A stretch of DNA of 64,000 nt from Axinella damicornis (Eukaryota; Porifera; Demospongiae; Axinellida; Axinellidae). The notes beneath the pieces are model-generated. The model was not told where the DNA came from. It did not search any database and was given only the letters and a program-made list of their open reading frames with translations. This document shows, piece after piece, positions 12,501-22,650 of this stretch. The stretch spans positions 10,560,899-10,624,898 of the forward strand of contig OZ007517.1 in NCBI GenBank assembly GCA_963931865.1, in the 5' to 3' direction. The position numbers were made by a program, and so were the translations under genes. Within the stretch, counting starts at the first letter, position 1. The number at the start of each line of letters is the position of its first letter.

Positions 12501-15500
12501 CCCAGAGCCAAGGCATCAGACTTTGTGAAGAAGGTCTCTGAGGGGACGGTGTACTGCGCTAAGTTCTCAGTCGATGGAAACTGGTACCGGGTCATGGTCA
12601 AAAAGATACTGCAGCCAGATGGGAAGGTGGGAGTCGTCTGCACTGGGGAGGGTAGTGGGAGTCGCGTACACTTATCTTCTGTCTCATTCCCCCCCCCCCC
12701 CCCCCCCCCCCCCCATTCTCGCCTCCCTGCTCTCCTCTCTTCTCTTGCCCTTCCCTCCCTCCTCCCCTCTCTTGCCCTCCCACTTCCCTCCCTCCTCCCC
12801 TCTCCTGCCCTCCCCCTTCCCTCCCTCCTCTCTCCTGCCCTCCCCCTTCCCTCTCTTGCCTTCCCCTCCCTCCTCCTCTCTCTTGCCCTTCACCTCCTCT
12901 CTTGCCCTTCCCTCCCTCCTCCCCTCTCCTGCCCTCCCCCTTCCCTCCCTCCTCCCCTCTCCTGCCCTCCCCCTTCCCTCCCTCCTCCTCTCTCCTGCCC
13001 TCCCCCTTCCCTCTCTTGCCTTCCCCTCCCTCCTCTCTCTTGCCCTTCCCCTCCTGTCTTGCCCTTCCCTCCCTCCTCCCCTCTCCTGCCCTCCCCCTTC
13101 CCTCCCTCCTCCTCTCTCCTGCCCTCCCCCTTCCCTCTCTTGCCTTCCCCTTCCTCCTTCCCTCCCTCCTCTCTCTTGCCCTTCCCCTCCTCTCTTGCCC
13201 TTCCCTCCCTCCTCCCCTCTCCTGCCCTCCCCCTTCCCTCCCTCCTCCTCTCTACTGCCCTCCCCCTTCCCTCTCTTGCCCTTCCCCTCCCTCCTCTCTC
13301 TTGCCCTTCCCCTCCTGTCTTGCCCTTCCCTCCCTCCTCCCCTCTCCTGCCCTCCCCCTTCCCTCCCTCCTCCTCTCTCCTGCCCTCCCCCTTCCCTCTC
13401 TTGCCTTCCCCTTCCTCCTTCCCTCCCTCCTCCTCTCTCTTGCCCTTCCCCTCCTCTCTTGCCCTTCCCTCCCTCCTCCCCTCTCCTGCCCTCCCCCTTC
13501 CCTCCCTCCTCCTCTCTACTGCCCTCCCCCTTCCCTCTCTTGCCCTTCCCCTCCCTCCTTCCCTCCCAGGTGCTGGTGGAGTACATAGACTATGGGAATG
13601 AGGAGGAACTGGGCCGACTAAAACTGAGGAAAGCTCTGGACACTGACCTCTTCTCCCTCCCCCACCAGGTGAGTGCCTCCGTTCAGAGCCCATTCTTCTG
13701 TCATGCGGTCTTCTGTCGGTAGCCAGAGGACGTTGCTATTATGTAGGCCTGCAAGGAAAACTGCACACCATTTTGACAGCTACCTGCAGCAGCAGTGTAG
13801 CTTCTGTCAGCTACCAACTGCAGCAGCAGTGTAGCTTCTGTCAGCTACCTACTGCAGCAGCAGTGTAGCTTCTGTCAGCTACCTACTGCAGCAGCAGTGT
13901 AGCTTCTGTCAGCTACCTACTGCAGCAGCAGTGTAGCTTCTGTCAGCTACCTACTGCAGCAGCAGTGTAGCTTCTGTCAGCTACCTACTGCAGCAGCAGT
14001 GTAGCTTCTGTCAGCTACCTACTGCAGCAGCAGTGTAGCTTCTGTCAGCTACCTACTGCAGCAGCAGTGTAGCTTCTGTCAGCTACCTACTGCAGCAGAA
14101 GTGTAGCTTCTGTCAGCTACCTACTGCAGCAGCAGTGTAGCTTCTGTCAGCTACCTACTGCAGCAGCAGTGTAGCTTCTGTCAGCTACCTACTGCAGCAG
14201 CAGTGTAGCTTCTGTCAGCTACCTACTGCAGCAGCAGTGTAGCTTCTGTCAGCTACCTACTGCAGCAGCAGTGTAGCTTCTGTCAGCCACCTACTGCAGC
14301 AGCAGTGTAGCTTCTGTCAGCTACCTACTGCAGCAGCAGTGTAGCTTCTGTCAGCTACCTACTGCAGCAGCAGTGTAGCTTCTGTCAGCTACCTACTGCA
14401 GCAGCAGTGTAGCTTCTGTCAGCTACCTACTGCAGCAGCAGTGTAGCTTCTGTCAGCTACCTACTGCAGCAGCAGTGTAGCTTCTGTCAGCCACCTACTG
14501 CAGCAGCAGTGTAGCTTCTGTCAGCTACCAACTGCAGCAGCAGTGTAGCTTCTGTCAACTCTCCTCCAGTTTTGGCTGAAAATCATGTTCACCATGCTGC
14601 TGCTCGGAGCTGAATTGTGCCTTGACCATTGTCTCAGTTGGGTAGCCTTGGTTCAACCCCCTCCCAGTTGGGTAGCCTTGGTTCAACCCCCTCCCTCACA
14701 ATGAAGAAGTCCGGGTGGAGGTAGGAACAGGTGCTGAAACTGCAGTTTATGCTCCGCCTCTTCCTCTTCAGGTGGTGAAGTGCCGTCTGTGTGGGTTGCC
14801 ACCACCACAGGTATGTCATGTGGTCTCTTGCCTGGACATGCCTGCATGTCCTATGTCATGTGATTCCTAGCCGGTACTTGTATGTATGTCATGTGACCCC
14901 TGCATTATGGGCATGCATGCAAGTCATGTGACCCCTAGCCTTGACATGCAAGTGTGTCCTAATGTAATCGTGCATCTCCCTGTATTGTGTGCCCCCAGGG
15001 TAAGTGGACTGAGGACGCCATGGGAACAGTGGCAGAGTATGTGGAGAGTGAGGACTTGCAGCTGGAGGTGAGGGGTAGACTGTGTCCTCGTCACCATCAG
15101 CTCTGATGGCTGACTTGTGCATGGTGGCAGGCACATGACAAGTGCCGTCATTCCTGGAGAGAGAGAGTCACACAGTAACCTTTGGCTGATGAGTGTATAA
15201 GGGATTTGCCATTGTTGACTATAATAATGTCTAGATTTCAAAATCCTAGCCTCACTCCCAGGCTAGGGGGATGGTCTGGGAATGAGGCTAAAGGAGCAGT
15301 ATTGTAGTCCTGTGAAGTGATGTTGCCCGTGTGTTCTCTTGTAGGTGGTTGAGTCTGCATCAGACCGCTGTCTGGCCTCCGTGAAGCTCTTCGTGAAGAG
15401 TGAGGAGGAGGTTGTGAGTCTTAATGACCTGCTGCTGGCCCGACCAGCCCTCTTCGGGTGAGTCTGTGTTGATGCTTCAGTAGTGGAGCGATCTGCCTGA

Positions 15501-18500
15501 GGGTAGGGCCTCGAACAGCTGCCTCTGTTGGGTAGAGCCCTCGGACAGCTGCCTCTGGGGCCCGGGGTAGGCTGTCGTTGATGCTTCAGTAGTGGAGCGA
15601 TCTGCCTGGGGGTAGGGCCTCGAACAGCTGCCTCTGTTGGGTAGAGCCCTCGGACAGCTGCCTCTGGGGCCCGGGGTAGGCTGTCGTTGATGCTTCAGTA
15701 GTGGTGTCATCTGCCTGGAGGTAGGGTGCCTCTGGTAACCTCGTACCCAGGCCCTCACGCGGAACGCGGAAGAGGGCCTGGTGACACTTGGCAAAATTCC
15801 CGTATGTGCACAGTCAGCATAACTGGGTAATCGATTACATTCCTTACTTGGATGCCTTCGAAATCACGCGGAAGGTAGCTGTTGGTGATGGCTAAGTAGA
15901 ACGTCCTTGCCAAGGAGCGACCAGAGGTGAGTTTTGAAGGCTAGCGCAGCAGTTTTATCCAACGGCTACACTTTTCACGGGGTAAAGAATGTAATTACTT
16001 CGCAGTAATTGGAAATGAACAAACGTGATTCACCTACCCGAAATCAAGACTGCTGAGCTCAGCACATACGGGAATTTTGCCGAGTGTCACCAGGCCCTCT
16101 TCCGCGTTCCGCGTGAGGGCCTGGGTACGAGGCTAGCCTCTGGGGGTAGGCTCTTGGACAGCTTTGAATATTGATCTCCCTCTCTCCTTCCCTCCCACCC
16201 TGCCCCTCCCTCCTTCCCTCTCTCCTCCCTCCCTCCCTCCCTCCTTCCCTCCCTCCCTCCCTCCCTCCCTCCCTCCCTCCCTCCCTCCCTCCCTCCCTCC
16301 CTCCCTCCCTCCCTCCCTCCTTCCCTCTCTCCCTCCCTCCCTCCCTCCCTCTCTCCTCCCTCCCTCCCTCCCTCCCTCCCTCCCTCCCTCCCTCCCTCCC
16401 TCCCTCCCTCCCTCCCTCCCTCCCTCCCTCCCTCCCTCCCTCTGCAGGTTGCCAGAAGCTGTGACTGCTATTGAAGAGGAGGAGGAGGACTTTGCGTATT
16501 CTGGCGTTGAGACCTCCTCCGTCTCCAGCCATTCAAGTCGTGTCAGCGATGGGACACCAGAGGAATCTCTGGTGTCACCGGAACAGACGGAGGGAAGGCT
16601 CGTACCGGCTGTTAAACAGCCTGAGAATATAATCATGGCAGAAGAAATGGACATGAAAGAAGTTCAAGAAAGGTTTGATCGACTTGCTCTGGTGGAGGGG
16701 GGAAAAGGGTTGCAAGAGGAAAGTGTGACGACCCACGGTGATGTCAGTGTGACTACTGCCTCGTCCAAGTGTGAACTAATGCCTGGTCGTCATACCATGC
16801 CTGTAGATGTAACTAGGATGGATCCTGATGTCAGCCGTTATACCCCGCCTGTCGATGTAGCTAAGATGGATCCTGCTGCCATGTCTGATTGTCATACCAT
16901 GCCTGTCGATGTAACTACAATGGATCCTTCTGCCAACCGTCATACCCCGCCTGTTGATGTAACTAGGATGGATGCTACTGCGATGTCCAATCATCATACC
17001 CCTCCTTTCGATGTAACTAAGATGGATGCTGCTACCATGTTTGATCATACCGTGCCTGCGGTTGTAACTAGGAGGCATCCTGCTGCAATGTCTGATTGTC
17101 ATACCCCGCCCGTGCCTGTCGATGTAACTAGGATGGATTCTGCTGCCATGTCCAATCATCAAGACCTGCCTGTCGATACTTCAAGTATTAGTATCAGTAA
17201 TGTTCCGGAGGTGTTACAAAGTAATGTAAGCATTAGCGTACAACCGGTCACTCCTGCTACGAGTTCAAGTAGTCTCCAGCCGTGTACGCCGATTGGTTCT
17301 CCTAGTCCACCCGCCAGCACCAGGGCGAATCAGAGTAGTGACATTTCATACAACCACCTTGAGCCATACACACCGTCCAATTCTCCTAGCCCTTCCGTCT
17401 CCCCGCGGCACCGTGTGGACAGAGCTCTTGGCTCTGACGTGAGCGGAGGAGGAGAGATGAGGTTTGAATCCCTCACTCCTCTGAAGCCTGTTCCGGTGAC
17501 CGTGTCGTGGGCTGCCACTCCAGGAGACTTTGTGGTGAGTGTCCACCGAAGGTTGTCTGTGAGTAGACTTAACACTAGCCTCGTTCCCAGGCCGTGTGGG
17601 TTAGCCTGGGAACAAGGCTAACTTAACGCATGAGCGTACACTTTTTTGCCCTTCCCCCTCCCGCAGGTCCTGCTGTTCTCTAAGTTAGAGGAGTTAGAAC
17701 GAATGATGGTGAGGTTAAATACATCAGTCAACATGCTGCCAGTCCTGGCGTCCAGTGAGGTTGCCCCGGGCCTGGTCTGTAGCGCTAGCTCTAGTATTGA
17801 TAAGCGCTGGTACCGTGCTGTCGTCATCAGCCAGGAAGACTCCGACGGAGGATCTGGAGGGGTAAGGGAAGGTGTGGTGGGGGTAGTGATGTGTGGGTGG
17901 GGGTAGTGATGTGTGGTGTGGGTGGGTGGTGGAAGGTAGTGTGTTTTCTTATTCGTATAGTTAGTAACCATAGCTCTCTAGCATTTGCAAGAGTTGGATT
18001 CTGTCAAGAATGGTGACTGCTGTATCCCGTTATCTAAATTATGTCATTGATGTCCCCAGGGCATTACTGTGGAGTTTCTTGACTATGGGGGGAGAGAGAG
18101 GGTCTTAATTTCCTCTGTCAGGGCTCTTCCGAGCAACTTTGTGGATCTTCCGTTCCAGGGTATCCGTTCATCACTTAAAGGTGAGGCTATACTCAGCATA
18201 GTGTACGAGTCAGTACGCTCTCCTTTGGTAAGGCAGCTGGACAATGCAATTGCACTCCTGGTATTCCATTACTTGTTCTGAAATACATGTTTATGCTCTA
18301 AAAGAGACTACGCCATTGTGATCGCTGTTGTGAATTGTCCCAAAACTTTAACAACATTGTGCTGAAGCTCTCCTTGGTGATGAAAATTGGAGCACTTTTG
18401 TCTTCCCGTTGGTTACCATACTAACACACATCCGTACTTAATGACATTGTACTAAGTGGCCCAGTGTTACATAAAATTACTTAATGGCGTGGTACTGGGT

Positions 18501-18802
18501 CGTCAGAGTCGATAAAGCAAGGACCAGTGAAAGGGGCGCTTGTGGTTGTGTTTGTGCTGAGGTCTCACTTTATCATGTCAACTATATTATCATCTGCAGG
18601 CATCTCTCCTTGTGGTGCGGCTTGGTCACCGCTTGCTTGCCAGTACTTTTACCGTCGCGTGGTGAACAACCAGTTCTTTGCAATGGAGAGTGAGAGGGAG
18701 TCGGCAACAAGCTCGGTCTTCCTCCTCGACACCTCTGCGACACCCACCACCGTCATCAATGATGAACTTGTCATCAAGCAGCATGCTGTTAAAAGTAGTT
18801 AA
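521..18802 (+). CDS. TDRD7: TDRD7-like protein: LOTUS/OST-HTH plus three Tudor units (26 exons, 1525 aa)
   Basis: Exons: 521-944, 2845-3090, 3233-3327, 3439-3597, 6702-6809, 7211-7306, 7532-7559, 7717-7763, 7965-8095, 8236-8351, 8568-8831, 9020-9123, 9397-9648, 9866-9961, 10177-10283, 10483-10603, 11662-11793, 12501-12626, 13570-13668, 14772-14810, 14999-15067, 15345-15457, 16448-17534, 17667-17861, 18060-18180, 18600-18802. All junctions are GT-AG and the phases close to an exact 1526 codons. Domains: LOTUS at aa 3-75; a second LOTUS-like segment at about aa 395-455; Pro/Ser linker at aa 484-571; extended Tudor 1 at about aa 575-757 (FPDYGN, then LPFQAI); Tudor 2 at about aa 843-930 (YIDYGNEE); Tudor 3 at about aa 1354-1480 (FLDYGG, lacking the usual Asn). 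Vertebrate TDRD7 has three LOTUS and three Tudor domains. It works in germ granules, where Tudor domains bind dimethylarginine on Piwi proteins and LOTUS domains bind RNA or Vasa. The N-terminal ATG follows a good purine context. Exon 7 (28 nt) is the least certain. TDRD5 is the alternative, but it has a single Tudor domain. Confidence 0.85.
945..2844 (+). other. TDRD7-like intron 1 with stacked low-complexity tracts
   Basis: A 1.9 kb intron. It holds a C homopolymer near 1374-1391, short GGTACGGTTGGGTA-type repeats at 1620-1710, a 24 bp array at 1916-2140 and a CT-rich block at 2525-2772 just before the acceptor. The proline- and serine-rich open frames here result from base composition and are not exons. 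Confidence 0.6.
1916..2140 (+). repeat. 24 bp pyrimidine-rich minisatellite
   Basis: About nine units of CCACCTTCCCCTCGACCATC plus CTCA, with point variants. It lies in intron 1 of the TDRD7-like gene. The period is a multiple of three, so it gives open but meaningless frames on both strands. Confidence 0.8.
3990..6699 (+). repeat. 46 bp minisatellite, about 59 copies, intron 4 of TDRD7-like gene
   Basis: The unit contains GTTGCTGTGAGGCACATTGG and GCGTCCCACATGCCAACCCA. Copies differ at a few fixed positions (GTGAGG/GTAAGG, CACATTGG/CACTTTGG, ACATG/ACGTG, CCAA/GCAA/TCAA). The array runs directly into the acceptor of exon 5: the last unit ends CCCACATG and is followed by TAG and coding sequence. 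No unit has a stop codon on the minus strand, so minus-strand open frames run for hundreds of codons. I regard these as artefacts. Confidence 0.95.
7307..7480 (+). repeat. Purine-rich tandem repeat after exon 6
   Basis: GGGAGG-type units with GGAGCTGGGATGCAGAG repeated two to three times. It starts immediately after the donor at 7307. It is purine-rich on the sense strand, unlike the pyrimidine blocks that precede acceptors elsewhere in the gene. Confidence 0.7.
10771..11152 (+). other. Unexplained coding-like segment inside intron 16 of the TDRD7-like gene
   Basis: A 54-codon frame starts at the ATG at 10773 (MNKIKDELKDDKKKF...) and is followed, after one stop, by about 55 further open codons in the same frame. 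Base composition is balanced, unlike the flanking low-complexity intron. It could be a fragment of a processed pseudogene or of a mobile element. It does not match the flanking exons and cannot join the TDRD7-like frame. I do not recognise it. Confidence 0.25.
12120..12412 (+). repeat. About 58 bp tandem repeat, 5 copies
   Basis: Five copies of GCATCATGGCCTCATCTAGC followed by ATCCCCTAGTGGTGTGCATCC, spaced 57-59 bp apart, in the intron before exon 18 of the TDRD7-like gene. Confidence 0.85.
12685..13569 (+). repeat. 880 bp one-strand pyrimidine tract ending at a 3' splice site
   Basis: It starts with about 24 C residues, then higher-order repeats of CTCCTGCCCTCCCCCTTCCC-type units until the acceptor at 13569. 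Purines on this strand are almost limited to the G of TGCC. The tract is the whole 3' part of the intron before the exon for Tudor 2. Such mirror-rich pyrimidine DNA can form triplex (H-DNA), which is general knowledge and not shown here. Confidence 0.9.
13775..14560 (+). repeat. 34 bp minisatellite, about 23 copies
   Basis: The unit is CTGCAGCAGCAGTGTAGCTT plus CTGTCAGCTACCTA. Copies are nearly identical (rare GCCACC, ACCAAC and CAGAAG variants), which implies recent homogenisation. It lies in the intron between exons 19 and 20 of the TDRD7-like gene. Confidence 0.95.
15471..15720 (+). repeat. 109 bp tandem duplication, about 2.3 copies
   Basis: GATGCTTCAGTAGTGG recurs at 15471, 15580 and 15689, with the intervening sequence conserved. 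It lies at the start of intron 22, just left of a MITE. Confidence 0.85.
15737..16134. mobile_element. MITE, about 0.4 kb, with about 65 bp terminal inverted repeats
   Basis: The left end (15737-15805, reading CCTCGTACCCAGGCCCTCAC...) is matched by the reverse complement of the right end (about 16063-16134) with one or two mismatches over roughly 65 bases. Each arm also contains a smaller internal palindrome (AGGCCCTC...GAGGGCCT). The 260 bp interior has no convincing ORF, so the element is non-autonomous. The tips resemble the small TAGCCTCGTTCCCAGG foldback family seen across the window. It sits in intron 22 of the TDRD7-like gene. Confidence 0.8.
16172..16446 (+). repeat. (CCCT)n pyrimidine microsatellite ending at the exon 23 acceptor
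   Basis: About 270 bases of CCCT repeats run straight into TCTGCAG, the acceptor of the largest exon (16448). It acts as, or replaces, the polypyrimidine tract of this splice site. Confidence 0.9.
16780..17170 (+). repeat. Coding tandem repeat inside TDRD7-like exon 23
   Basis: About seven degenerate repeats of 17-20 residues with the core P-x-D-V-T-x-M-D. They are preceded by HTMP or HTPP and separated by AAMSDC/SNH-type linkers. They lie in the 362-codon exon 23, between Tudor 2 and Tudor 3. The frame is kept through all copies despite varied codons, so the repeat is under coding constraint or is relatively young. It is probably a disordered linker. Confidence 0.8.
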
Positions 18803-19367
18803 ACATCATGTACACCTATATACGGCCTTACATGTGCAGCGTTATGGTTGCTTTGTATCATCAGCTTTGTGATACCTTCTGAAAAAATGAAAATGGATTT
18901 TATATATCACTTCAGAGATTCTTTTGGTGTTGTACTCAGCACTATTGTAGTACAGTGTACAGCTGTGGCTGCAGTTTGTACTCTGTGCCACCTCATTCAT
19001 GGGTTTGGCTCTGGTGTGGTATATTGTTTCTACTACCAGACGCTTCATTTGTTCTGTGGAAAACAATGACCATTTTGGACAACTGAAACTTGTATTTTGC
19101 TGTGAGTAGAGGCACTTCCAAATTTAGGGACTGGTGAGTGCATGGCCATAGTCAAGAACACTAGTACAAGGTTAGCACTGACCTATTAACCCAACAGGAT
19201 AAGCAGTCTGATAGTCAGCTGCCCACCGCGAGTGTGTGCTAGCTAGCGCTAATATATACGGTATAGCTGTTACGTTAAGTTGTTTGGCGGGAAGTCGTGC
19301 GCGCATGCGCAAAAAGTACATCCGGTTTAAGGTTTAAATGCTGAATTTGTAGCAAGTTTTGGCGGGA

Positions 19368-19660
19368 AGTCGGGATGGCACACTCGCTAAGCACTTGCTT
19401 TACAGCCTGGGGGTTGAGTGTTCGTCTCCCCAATAACCGAGTACGAGTCTGGGCCACTCCGTACACACCGGTTCCTGACTTCCCCGCCTAGCAGCTTGAG
19501 TACGCCGGTTCCCATCTGACCACCGAAGCTAAAGAAAGGTGTCTGGTGGAAAGCAGGTTAGCCTCCTGTGATTCCAGTCACCGGCGCCTATCCAGCGCTC
19601 CTGAGGCTTACACTTCGGTGTCTGACCTGTCACGGAGGGATGGGTTGTTGCTAGGTTGTT
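19368..19660 (+). mobile_element. Possible tRNA-derived SINE
   Basis: GGGATGGCACACTCGCTAAG resembles a tRNA start with an A box (TGGCNNAGNNGG type). About 45 bases downstream, GAGTGTTCGTCTCCCC resembles a B box. A non-tRNA body follows. The match is by eye and the cloverleaf is imperfect, so a functional tRNA gene is unlikely. Confidence 0.35.
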
Positions 19661-19721
19661 TTTTTTTCCTTTTTCTTTTCCCCTCCTTTTTCTCATGCTT
19701 GTTCTCTTCTAAGGGTTTGGC

Positions 19722-19850
19722 TATATGGCTGGTTCTTTGATTTTTTTTTGTCGTCCTTCCCCCTCCAATTTGTTTTGAAGTGGTTTATATGGCTGGTTCT
19801 TTGATTTTTTTTGGTCGTCCTTCCCCCTCCAATTTGTTTTGAAGTGGTTT
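19722..19850 (+). repeat. 63 bp direct duplication
   Basis: The block ATATGGCTGGTTCTTTGATT, a T run, then GTCGTCCTTCCCCCTCC and AATTTGTTTTGAAGTGG occurs twice in a row. Confidence 0.85.
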
Positions 19851-20265
19851 ATAATGGCCTGGCAGGAAGTAGAGCGATTGGTTAGGGGTATTGCTGAATG
19901 TGCATGAGTGTCCGTTACCTATACTTACAGTATGTACTTTCCAAATATCCACATTGTTTTTGTTTTCAAAAATATTTACTGAATTATATTATATCCTCTA
20001 GTGTAGCCTCGTTCCCAGACCTAAGAATGAGTCCTGGGAATGAGGCTGACTCAGGTGATTCTCTGCATCTGTATTTACTGGTGCTATGGTCATGGCTTCC
20101 AAGAGGCAGGTTGAAAGGTCTTCCCAGTGCTGGTGGGATCCTCCCTGCGGTCCATCTCTGACTGGAATGAAGGAGCTGAAGCGTGATCCACAGCTGTGAA
20201 AAGTGAACCATGCAATCAAACATGACAAAATGAAGTACCCTTGGCCTCACTCATCCTCCCGTGTC

Positions 20266-21405
20266 CAGACCATAGGCCTCCATCTTCCCAGGCCTCCCTC
20301 GTCCTAGGCCTCCATCTTCCCAGGCCTCCCTTGTCCTAGGCCTCCATCTTCCCAGGCCTCCCTCGTCCTAGGCCTCCATCTTCCCAGGCCTCCCTCGTCC
20401 TAGGCCTCCATCTTCCCAGGCCTCCCTCGTCCTAGGCCTCCATCTCCCCAGGCCTCCCTCGTCCTAGGCCTCCATCTTCCCAGGCCTCCCTCGTCCTAGG
20501 CCTCCATCTTCCCAGGCCTCCCTCGTCCTAGGCCTCCATCTCCCCAGGCCTCCCTCGTCCTAGGCCTCCATCTTCCCAGGCCTCCCTCGTCCTAGGCCTC
20601 CATCTCACCCAGGCACTCATCCCTCCCTCATCCCTAGGCCTCTGGGCCTTCGTCCCTAGGTCTTCTTCTCCATAGACCTCCCTCGTCCCTAGACCTCCCT
20701 TGTCCCTAGACCTCGGTTCTCCTTAGGCCTCCCTCATCCCTACAGTGTAGGCCTCTGGGCCTCCCTCGTCCCTAGGCCTCCCTCGTCCCTAGGCCTCCCT
20801 CATCCCTAGGCCCCCCTCATCCCTAGACCTCCATCGTCCCTAGGCCTCCCTCGTCCCTAGACCTCGGTTCTCCTTAGACCTCCCTCATCCCTACAGTGGG
20901 CCTCCCTCGTCCCTAGGCCTCCCTCATCCCTAGGCCCCCCTCGTCTCTAGACCTCCATCGTCCCTAGGCCTCCCTCGTCCCTAGGCCTCCCTCGTCCCTA
21001 GGCCTCCCTGATCCCTAGACCTCCTCCTAGGCCTCCCTCGTCCCTAGGCCTCCCTCGTCCCTCGGCCTCCCTCGTCCCTAGGCCTCCCTCATCCCTTGGC
21101 CTCCCTCGTCCCTAGGCCTCCCTCGTCCCTAGGCTCCCTCGTCCCTAGGCCTCCCTCGTCCCTAGGCCTCCCTCATCCCTAGGCCTCCCTCATCCCTTGG
21201 CCTCCCTCGTCCCTAGGCCTCCCTCGTCCCTAGGCCTCCCTCATCCCTTGGCCTCCCTCGTCCCCAGGCCTCCCTCATCCCTAGGCCTCCCTCATCCCTT
21301 GGCCTCCCTCGTCCCTAGGCCTCCCTCGTCCCTAGGCCTCCCTCATCCCTTGGCCTCCCTAGGCTCCCTTGTCCCTTGGCCGCCCTCGTCCCTAGGCCTC
21401 CATTC
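20266..21405 (+). repeat. CCTAGGCCTCCCTCGTC minisatellite with 16 and 32 bp periods
   Basis: The left part is a 32 bp unit alternating CTAGGCCTCCATCTTC and CCAGGCCTCCCTCGTC. The right part decays into a 16 bp unit TAGGCCTCCCTCGTCC with many variants. This shows a higher-order unit derived from a simpler one. It is intergenic. Confidence 0.9.
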
Positions 21406-22536
21406 AGCTTACACACAAGAAAAAACACATTCCATATGCACAGAGAAGGATGAAGCTACTACTACGTAAGAGTTGTCATGTAATTACCTTTAACTCTTGA
21501 TGGCCCACTGGCAGTTAGCCCCTCTGCAGGTACAACGAATCGATCAGTGAATACACTTCAGATTGGCTACCGTCAAGATCTCTGGTAGCCTACCGGCAAG
21601 TTCCTTGGTTTGGTGCTATACAGGAGTAAAGAAGTAACTTGACCGTACAGTCGTACACGGACATGCACTTTGCCAGGGACTTCCAATGCAGCTTGTGATG
21701 CACACAAAGTGAAATACAACTATCACATGCCACACACATGTACACTCAGACCCAGTGCTCAGACCTTTGCATCCTTCTCAACGACATCCGCCACCTTCTG
21801 CTTCAATATCTCAGACTGCTGAGCTCTGGTGATCATCTCCTACAGCATTAGGATAGCAGAAACAAGACTCATTCCCAGGCCACCAGAATGGGGTCGGGAA
21901 ACGAGGCAGCATACTTCGTGCAATGGTGGGTTGTTCCTGAGTCCTCTGAGCCATCCTGCGGGAATAGAAGTTCGGTACAACATGTAAAGCATGCTACAAG
22001 GGATGGCAGTCCCATTCCAAGGCTCGGAATGAGGCTAAGGGGTGTGTGTTGGTGGTCAACAAGAGCGCATGATGACATCATTGTTTTTTCACGGCATTGT
22101 TTTTTCCTTTGCTATGAAAAAACATAATGTGCTCTTGCTATCAATGAACAGTACAATACTCAGACACCACGCTTTGGGATAGTACAAGGCAGCTGCTCTC
22201 CAATATTGTGTGCACAGACTCCATGTCTAAACTGCATTGGGTAGTCTGGTGAAGCCAGACCCTCATGTGCACAGAGGAGTGCCTGGTGGGGAACCTGTTG
22301 CAACAATGACTGCAGTCCAATCAGATTGCAATCACTACTGCAATAAGTGGATGGTGTGGTCTGATTCGAGCTGGCCCGTTGTGTACAAACCATTCATGAA
22401 GTTATGTAATACCATGTAACTTCCTCAGTGATAAATCAGAGTGTAGGCTTAAGACGTCAGACCCTCCTCCCCGCTTGACGGTCTAGCTTTGTTGGGGAGT
22501 CAATACAAATACAACGAATCTTGCAGTGCGTATGGT

Positions 22537-22650
22537 TAGCCTTGTTCCCCACAGTCAGTATTTAATCGCTTGCAGCATGAACTTTCGCATAAGCACACAA
22601 ACGATCAAACTGCAAATACTGGCGATGGGAATGGCCTGGGAACAAGGCTA
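22537..22650. mobile_element. Foldback element, long-arm subtype
   Basis: It begins TAGCCTTGTTCCCCACAG and ends TGGCCTGGGAACAAGGCTA, with inner arms pairing the TTTAATCGCTTGCAG region against GATCAAACTGCAAATAC. A similar long-arm copy lies at 58846-58975. It has no ORF. Confidence 0.65.

Noticed and set aside
12525..13722. Long Pro/Ser/Leu and Gly/Arg/Glu ORFs in C/T-rich blocks (also 2.4-2.9, 16.1-16.6, 33.0-33.5, 41.0-41.8 and 42.7-43.9 kb)
   Set aside because: Pure pyrimidine or purine repeats cannot form stop codons easily. The frames are open on both strands and do not connect to conserved exons.
13775..14560. Possible CRISPR array because of regular repeats
   Set aside because: Units are contiguous with no unique spacers, no cas genes are present, and the context is an animal gene intron. 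The same applies to the 46, 23 and 14 bp arrays.
19368..19440. Functional tRNA gene
   Set aside because: A- and B-box-like words exist, but I cannot form a proper anticodon and acceptor stem. Kept only as a SINE-like candidate.
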